Below, one piece after another: positions 55,971 to 64,000 of a stretch of 64,000 nucleotides of DNA. Below the pieces are notes generated by a model that did no database searches, was not told the origin of the DNA, and saw only the letters and a list, made by a program, of their open reading frames with translations. Numbering within the stretch: position 1 is the first letter of the stretch; each line of letters begins with the position of its first letter. The translations under genes were made by a program, and so were the position numbers. The stretch covers positions 98,251,642 to 98,315,641 of the forward strand of contig OY998180.1 in the NCBI GenBank assembly GCA_963921935.1. The letters are read 5' to 3'. Source of the stretch: Galeruca laticollis (Eukaryota; Arthropoda; Insecta; Coleoptera; Chrysomelidae).

Positions 55971-56135
55971 TGCCTACGTTTTATAAAAGGAAAAGAGGAT
56001 CCAGTTGTGCTGATTGGACAGAGGAGCAGCTTAAAGATGCCGTAAAAGTAGTTCAAAATGGGTGAGCGTCAGTGCAGCCTCAAAAGAGTTTGGCGTTCCA
56101 TGGTCAACGCTGAAAAGAAGAACAGCAAACGAGTA
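55971..56135 (+). pseudogene. pogo-like transposase N-terminal HTH (psq-type)
   Basis: From the ATG at 55971: MPTFYKRKRGSSCADWTEEQ, LKDAVKVVQNG and, after a one-base shift, VSAASKEFGVPWSTLKRR. This is the psq/CENP-B-like helix-turn-helix that starts pogo and Tigger/jerky transposases and binds the element ends. Nothing of the next domain follows on this strand. Confidence 0.78.
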
Positions 56136-56337
56136 GGTACTGTGTGAATTTAATTATTTGGATTTTGCGTGAAATTGGAACGAATTTGGAAAAAAAATGA
56201 TATGATTCACATTGCAGAAATGAAGATTCAGTGCCTTGGTTGGTTTCCGCCGCGGCATTAAATCTTGCGCTTTTCTGTCTATTAAAACAAAAAACTATTT
56301 TCAGATCCCTCACAAATTGCACAACTCATTCAGAATT

Positions 56338-56372
56338 AGGGGTGAGGGGTGAGGGGTGAGGGGTGAGGGGGG
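56338..56372. repeat. (GGGGTGA)n minisatellite
   Basis: Four to five copies of the 7-mer GGGGTGA. Confidence 0.92.
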
Positions 56373-56559
56373 TAAAATGATCCCCCTAAGAAAAAACAAC
56401 TTGAAAATGGGAAAACATTTTTTTAATTTTATTTTAATAAGATAAGTCCCTTAACAAAACACCACTTTGAAAAAACATTTCATTTAACCCGAATATTGAA
56501 CTTAAAAATGATATCTACTCGTACTTTGCCATTATAGCATCAAGATAAAATGTCCTTAA

Positions 56560-57735
56560 AACTTAATATTTTCCCGAACTCTGGCTAGTGCTAAGGGAAC
56601 ATCTGAGCAATATTCACAAATGAATACATCTTCGTCTTCATCTACTCTCGCATACAATTCGTGAGCCCATTCAAAATAGTTTCTACTTTGAACCCATCCG
56701 TCAATTGATGTCACGTATTACTTACAGCAGTAGAGAGAGGTCGCATTTCTTTCGTTGTCTTCCGAATACGAAGAGTTCAGAAGATTTTCTTTTATATTTT
56801 TTTCGTTTTTTTTATGCTTGAGTGTCTACTTATCATCACAATTTTTCTTTCTAATTTAATTTTCTTTTCCTTAGCTTCTTTTTTGTTGATATCCCCTCCA
56901 AGAGCAGTTTTTATGGCGTGCTGGTTAGAACTGCACTTCCACAAAACTTCTTCTTTGTTGTGTTTCTTTCGCTTTGCATTTTAGGAAACGGTTTACATTC
57001 TTGAAGTATAACGGAAAAAGACGAATACATTTGTTCATATCATTTTGAGCTGGGCCCAGGCTCAGAATTTTGTTATAGATCGTTTGTTTCGCCAGAAACT
57101 TTTTTTGCTCCGTTGACTATGTTTATCGATAAATTAGATACATTGCATGAACTGATGCTGGAATCCTATCTTCATATTTATCAAGAACACTAGGTATTTG
57201 GTCGGTTGCTTTAGCTGCTAAAATGGATATATGCCAGTTTTGCGGAATCCGCGTTTATTTTATTTTTTGTTGTATAAGCCTTTAAATAGCACTCGCAAAA
57301 TATTTTGCTTATCTGAAAAACTGTCACCAGGATGATGGTTCAACCATTTTTCTATTGCCTGATCTAAATAAATACTAAGTGTGATAAATGATAAATGTCC
57401 ATCTCATATAAGTAACACTTGGCTTCACAAAATATATGAAATGAGCAAACCACTGTACGCATCCAACCACTTTCATTGCGTGCAAAAATGGTTCCTGGAG
57501 GAGCTCCGTGTGTCAGTTCTACCTTCATTCGCTTTCTACTGAAAATAAGCATTGGAGGGACAAAACCTCCTGCGGCTGATACATAAATCACCGCTGTTGT
57601 CGAAATTCCACGCTCTGCTGATGTTACCCTCGACACTTGTTTGGAACATGTTTTGCCAATATTCTTGAATTTCGTCCAGGAACAGTAGAAATCGAAGTCT
57701 CGTCTACGTTGAAAATTCGGTGATGGGCATAATAA
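56560..57735 (-). pseudogene. pogo-like transposase DDE domain and C-terminal PHD-like end
   Basis: Minus strand: FNVDETSIS near 57715 (first catalytic aspartate), then VTSAERGISTTAVIYVSAAG and FVPPMLIFSRKRMK, APPGTIFARNESGWM (57636-57460), KWLNHHPG, and further down FRKTGIYPF (near 57230). The C-terminal part has SIDGWVQSRNYFEWAHELYA and VFICEYC, like the zinc-binding tail of these proteins. The second and third catalytic residues fall in the decayed or deleted stretch. The orientation is opposite to the HTH fragment at 55971, so the two are not one continuous gene. Confidence 0.78.
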
Positions 57736-58640
57736 TTTTTTATGTTAATCATTCTCCACAAACTTAAGAATTGGGTTACAATTAGTTAGGATGTCAATAA
57801 CTGGCTATAGGATTAGAACTTTTTAGTTTCACATGTTTTCCTTAATTTTGTAAAATAATTTTATAGTTTCCACACTGTACGTTACTTTATAATTACCGTA
57901 ATTATTATAGTTCCAATTAGTTTAAGTTATTTGTTTATTTGAATTGTTGTTAAGTTAATATAAATTTCAATAATTTAAATAATATATAATTATGTCAACT
58001 ATAATTAAAACAATTACGGTGAATTATTTTAATGTTATTGTGGAAGCTAAACATCTTCAATAATGCAAACTATTCTTTCATAGACAAAATTTTTTAACGG
58101 CCCTTTATGATCTTGACTTGTATGTGGCAATGTGTGTATGTAAACAAATCGTTAAAATGAATTTTCAACCACTTCCAAGAGTCCGAGTCAGTATTTTATA
58201 GCTTACATATCGTCGCATTCGTGCAGAACAATCGTAACCCACATAAATGCAAATTTCAGTTAGGGCTATTAACAAACTCCAAAAAGTATCAAATTTAAAA
58301 CCTAGGTAGAAGTTGTGACAACCCACATCCTCTAAAAGTGGTTTAAACTTGAAATTTGCTAAAAGACCTAAACACATTCTGTTATAGTAAATAGACACAA
58401 ACCACTTAGTGCTTTAAGCATTTAAATCATAGGCGGTATAATCTCACAGAATCTGACAGAAGTGAATAGAGTTAATCCACATCTAGGCCACTAGCGCATT
58501 ATTTTAGTTTCGGTTTGTTTATTACTACTACTGCATGTAAACATTAGTCATTCTGCCAATTTTGATTAAGAAAATGTTATCAAGATGCAAAATTTTGGTG
58601 CAATAGGCACTAGAAGTAACACTAAACAAAACAAAAAATG
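57736..58640. other. no gene seen
   Basis: AT-rich; a small inverted pair (AATTACCGTAATTATTATAG near 57890 and AATTACGGTGAATTATTTTA near 58012) could be a worn MITE, but it is weak. Confidence 0.4.
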
Positions 58641-59811
58641 GGAAGCAAAATAAGAGCTAAACAATTCGAGTGATAACAACGATGAACCTTTAGTAAATGT
58701 CAGAATAAGGGTTTGGAAGAAAATAAACCTGAGTTAACTACAGAAAAAAATACAGAAAAGGAAAAATTAACAAGAAAACGAAAAAGAAACCCGCAAAAAT
58801 TGAAGAGAAATTTAAGATTGGAAGGAAAAGAGTATAAAACACAAAAGGGAAAGTCAAAAGATGCACAGGCTGAGGTACGACGTAAATGTTATGACAAGCT
58901 TAACAACTTTATTTCCAATGAAACCCGGCAAAATATATTTAAGGAATACCATAACATAAAAACAGAATATTTAAGGTGGAACTTCGAATACCAAAAAAGC
59001 GGTCATATGGTATTTCAGAAAATGGCGAAAGCCGTAGGTATCATACGATGGTTTATAATCTTACTGTAGAACATGAAGCTCATCAAGTTTGTCAAAAGTT
59101 TTTTCTTCAAACTTTACAAATTTCGAGCAAAAGGTGTTTACTGCACTTAAGAAAACCTACACACATAGGGCCATTAAACTTAAGCAAAGCAGCAAAAAAC
59201 CACCACCGTAAAGTCTGAAGCTACAAAAGACATCATCAAAGATCACATAAAATCTCGGGCTTTGGTTTCTTCACGTTATTGGAGAAGCACTTCTAAAAAA
59301 TAGTACTTGCCATCAGGGTTGTCTGAAAACAGATTATATTTAGGTTACAGACATTATTGTTCTGAACTTACTATTGTACCGGATAAAGCTAGTTTTTATA
59401 GGTACATATTTATTTCAGAATTGAGGTGAAACTAGAAATGCAGAATGATATTAATGCTCACCTGGCCATGAAATCCGAGGCTAGAACAGCAAAACCATAA
59501 GCCGACAAGAACAGAGCGAAAATTGACAATTATTTCTTATTGACATGTAGAAAATTCTTTTAACTACCTCATTCTGCTGATAACTCTATGTGGCATGAAG
59601 GTGTGGGCAAGGCTTCCTCAGAAATTGCAATCTGTTTATACAAAACAACAACAAGTGGTCTTAAACCTGAAGTAAAAGAGGTCACATTCTACGCTGACAC
59701 CGCATCAGGGCAAAATTTTAATAGCATTAATGCCGCAATGTTCTTACGAGCGGTGCATTTGCTGCCAATTGAAGTTACCCAGGACAAAACACTGGTACAG
59801 TTATATCGGTC
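58640..59811 (+). pseudogene. DUF7869-type gene, many frameshifts, end cut off
   Basis: Blocks appear in order in several frames: KRKRNPQKLKRNLR and GKEYKTQKGKSK (58770-58860), then FVKSFFFKLYK or, shifted, VCQKFFLQTLQISSK (59087-59130). Next come IIKDHIKSRALVSSRYWRS, PDKASFYRYIFISEL and finally WHEGVGKASSEIAICLYKTT with VKEVTFYADTASGQN (59588-59730). This set is typical of a multicopy insect protein family annotated as DUF7869 (from memory), probably of mobile-element origin; its biochemical role is not known to me. The gene stops at 59811 where a long-TIR element begins, so its last part was displaced. Confidence 0.65.
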
Positions 59812-62155
59812 TAAAATTCTCTTGACGAGGTAAAAATTAGGTGACGCAAGTACATCCCTTACAAAAGATGTGATATCAAATCATACGATGTATAGTGAGT
59901 GATACAAGTACTACATTCACTTATAACCTTTTTAAAATAAACGGTGTTAAAGATTAAAACTAACTTATCCGCATCTGTGGGATGCCCTGAACAATATTCA
60001 TAAAATCATAAAATTGGTACTTGTATACACTTCGGGGGATGTATCGTGCTAACAAACCGAAACTTCTCCAAAAATAACCAAAAATATAGTATATCTGGAT
60101 TTATTGGACCCGCTGTACTAATGAGCTGAAAATCAATAGGGTTCATCTGTGAAAAATATCCAATTATAAAATTGGTCACTTGTATACACTCCGGAGACTG
60201 AAAATTTTCCAAAAATAACTCAAATTTGGTATTTCAAGTACTATAGCACCCGTTGTGCTAGCTCTGGTGATCTAAAAATCAATAAGGTTCATATATAAGA
60301 CGCCTTGAATAATATTCAATCATAAAATTGTTGAGTTGTATACACTTCGGAAGCTGTATCGTGCTAACAAACTGGAAATTCTCCAAAAATGACTAAAATT
60401 TACTACTTCAAGTACTATAGCACCCGTTGTACTGGCTTTAGTGAGTTGAAAATCAATAGGGTTCATCTGTGAGATGTCCTGAATAATATTCTATCATGAG
60501 ATTGTTACTTGTATACACTTCGGGGGATGTATCGTGCTAACAAACCGAAATTTCACCAAAAATAACCAAAAATTTGGTATATCTGGATTTATAGGACCCA
60601 CTGTACTCACTCTAGTCAACTGAAAATCAATAGGGTACATCTGTGAGACAACTTAAACTATATTCAATCATAAAATTGATCAATCGTATACTGTCTGGAG
60701 GCTGTATCGTGCTAACAAACTGAAAACGAAAATTCTCCAAAAATGACAAAATTTGGTACTTCAAGTACCATAGCACCCGTTGTACTGCCTTTAGTAAGCT
60801 GAATATCGAAAGGGTTCATCTTTGAGATGCTCTGAATGATATCCAATCATAAAATGAGTCACTTGTATATACTCCGGAGGCTGTATCGTGCTAACAAACT
60901 GAAACTTCTCCAAAAATGACAAAAATATCTTACTTAAAGTACTGCAGCACCTGTTGTATTGGCTCTGGTGAGCTGAAAATCAATAGGGTTCATCAGTGAG
61001 ATGTTCTGAATAATATTCAATCATAAAATTGGTGACTTGTTGAGCTCCGGAAGGTGTATCGTGCTAACTAACTGAAATTTCTCAAAAAATGACAAAATGT
61101 CGTACTTCAAGTACCATAGCACCCGTTCTACTGGCTCTAGTGAGCTGAAAATCAATAGGGTTCATCTGTGACATGTTCTTAACAATATTTCATCATAAAA
61201 TTCGTGACTTATTGCACTCGGGAGGCTGTATCTTGCTAACAAGACATGTAAGGAAAAGTGGCCGACGACAACGACGACGACAACATACACACAGGATTTT
61301 TTTTTCTAAAAACCGTTTTTTCGTGATGTTATTGATGGAAAACGTAAAAATATCTCTAAAAAAAATTCAAAATTCCAACTTTTTTTGGGGTAAACCAATA
61401 CTTTTCTCGCATATTAGATAGGTTGGGCGGAAAAGTAATAAAGTTTAGCTATGGCTACATATTCACACTTTATTCCTTATTAAATTGAAAGTTTCAAAAA
61501 ATTGATGTGCCACAAATCAATAAAATTTCTGAATGTATTTTAGACGTACGTGCAAATTAGGATCCATTCACTTCATACTACCAGAAATATATATGTTTAC
61601 AATGCATAGAAAATGCTTCATTCAATCAATACTTTCAAATTACAATACAAACAAAGGCTACATTCGATTTATAGGTACTATCACAACACACAATAGAGAA
61701 AGACCCCATCCGATTATACTATCAAAACGCATAACAAAGGAAGGGCCCCATCCGATTTATACTATTAAAACACATTAGAAAGAAAGGGCCATATCCGAAT
61801 TATACTATCGAAACGCATTACAAAGAAAAAGCCACATCTGCTTCGATTAGTTGTCAATACTAAAAAGCAAACAAAAAACTTTTTTTATCTGTACTACAGT
61901 AAATGAAACTGGGAAGAACAGACACAAACACTAACGTTATATAAGCAAGGCTGAACGCAAGTACGTCAATTATTTGAAACTTTCAAATTAATAAGGAATA
62001 AAGTGTGAATATGTAGGCATAGCTAAACTTTATTTTATTTTATAGGTAGCTATACTGGTGGCACACTATACATCGTATGATTTGATATCACATCTTCTAT
62101 AAGGGATGTACTCGCGTCATCTATTTTTACCTCGTCAATACGTTTTTGGACTGAT
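59812..62155. mobile_element. long-TIR element (family LT) with a TR element inside
   Basis: The left arm 59812-59937 (CTCTTGACGAGGTAAAAATT, CATCCCTTACAAAAGATGTG, ATATCAAATCATACGATG) is inverted at 62034-62155. A further inner arm 61440-61500 (TAGCTATGGCTACATATTCA) is inverted at 61968-62031. Together they make ~190-bp terminal repeats, of which the left one is split by a ~1.5-kb TR element. The centre (61530-61960) has ~58-bp units seen also at 39840-40000. It has no coding capacity. Exact termini and target duplication are uncertain. Confidence 0.75.
59938..61437 (+). mobile_element. tandem-repeat element (family TR), copy 7, longest
   Basis: Starts CGGTGTTAAAGATTAAAACT and AACTTATCCGC, ends TTGGGCGGAAAAGT at about 61436. 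Repeat landmarks (GTGCTAACAAACTG) lie at 60363, 60535, 60712, 60890, 61063 and 61235, giving a period of 172-178 bp and about eight units. The final segment has GACGACAACGACGACGACAA and GTAAACCAATACTTTTCTCG. It sits inside an arm of the LT element, with AATAAA on both sides as a possible target duplication. Confidence 0.82.
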
Positions 62156-62168
62156 ATCAGTACTTTTC

Positions 62169-62822
62169 ATACAGCTTTTAAATTATATTATCATATACTA
62201 TGCCGTTGGAAAGATCTTGAATAAAGCTACAAAAAACATATAGAGTGTTTTTTCATTATATGTGGTTGAAAACCGTAAAAATTGGACAAACTTGAAAAAA
62301 CTAAATAAAAATCAAAGGGTGGACCACTCATTTTGACTATAACTACACAAGGCTAGACCGATAATCTCAAATATTACACGCTATTAGAAATGTGTTGAAT
62401 AGTGCTACAAATAAATAAAGGGTTTTTCTCTCTCTGTGGTCCAAAACCGTATAAATTGGAAAATACTTGAAGAACGAAAAAAATATTAAAGGGTGGATCA
62501 CTTATTTTGGCTATAACTCCACAAGGTTACCCCAAATGTATCAAATATTATACACCGTTATAAAGGTCTTAACTAGAGCTACAAAAAACATTCAAGGTAT
62601 TTTTTCTCTACTGATGTCAAAAACCGTATAAATTGGAAAATACTTGAAGAACGAAAAAAATATTAAAGGGTGGATCACTTATTTTGGCTATAACTCCACA
62701 AGGTTACCCCAAATGTATCAAATATTATACACCGTTATAAAGGTCTTAACTAGAGCTACAAAAAACATTCAAGGTATTTTTTCTCTACTGATGTCAAAAA
62801 CCGTATAAATTTGCAAAAATTA
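62169..62822. repeat. 177-bp tandem array
   Basis: The motif AACCGTATAAATT recurs at 62445, 62622 and 62799, exactly 177 bp apart. Units 62446-62622 and 62623-62799 look identical; the unit to the left is clearly diverged. It is not related in sequence to the TR family despite the similar period. Confidence 0.92.
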
Positions 62823-62955
62823 AAATATCCATATTTTCGAAATTTTAGATGGCCATAGGACTCCGTAAGGATTTTTTCAGGGATCGTGGTATGATGCGAT
62901 CATAATAACTTTTCGTGCTCTATCCTCCTGCAAAGAGCCATTACCAAGTTGTTGC

Positions 62956-64000
<1,045 letters not shown>

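Overview
The window looks like repeat-rich, AT-rich arthropod nuclear DNA, most likely from an insect with a large genome. The evidence is the mix of mobile elements: Ty3/gypsy and BEL/Pao LTR elements, I/Jockey-group LINEs, Penelope-like elements, mariner-type elements, hAT, PIF/Harbinger, piggyBac, pogo, a MULE and a Crypton-type tyrosine recombinase. No host gene, tRNA or rRNA was recognised, and the order within insects cannot be fixed from this sequence alone.

Layout. 1-5012 is a decayed Ty3/gypsy element with the end of its 5' LTR, a tRNA-Leu type primer site, gag, protease, RT, RNase H and integrase; its 3' end is replaced by a tandem-repeat element (5013-5556). 7582-9622 is a complete MULE with target duplications, terminal repeats and an uninterrupted 467-codon transposase gene. 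10568-18340 holds gypsy gag and integrase fragments and two LINEs, one of which lies inside the gypsy fragment and is bounded by a 36-bp target duplication. 20.5-31.2 kb holds a LINE ORF1 scrap, two mariner 3' halves in opposite orientation, a hAT-like composite (24899-27146), a free tandem-repeat element and a piggyBac 3' end. 33-43.4 kb holds retroelement RT scraps, a long hairpin and two Penelope loci, each a head-to-head pair of truncated copies; one pair has apparently identical 952-bp arms.

The most complex structure is 44147-54329, a hAT-ended element with near-matching 8-bp target duplications. It carries a hAT transposase remnant, a ~175-bp tandem array and a PIF/Harbinger copy. The Harbinger transposase is split by a BEL/Pao element (46678-53710, target duplication GTACG), and one LTR of that element holds a reversed solo LTR of the same family (47344-48154, duplication TCGGG). 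The BEL interior has a gag gene but no recognisable pol; instead it has four minisatellites, each unit built around a short inverted repeat. The right end holds Crypton and pogo remnants, a broken DUF7869-type gene interrupted by a long-TIR element that itself contains a tandem-repeat element, a 177-bp tandem array, and a mariner-type element running off the window.

Almost all coding sequence is broken. The clear exceptions are the MULE transposase, which looks functional, and the Penelope GIY-YIG end, which is intact but truncated at its N-terminus. The value of the window lies in insertion history and in non-coding structure rather than in host biology.
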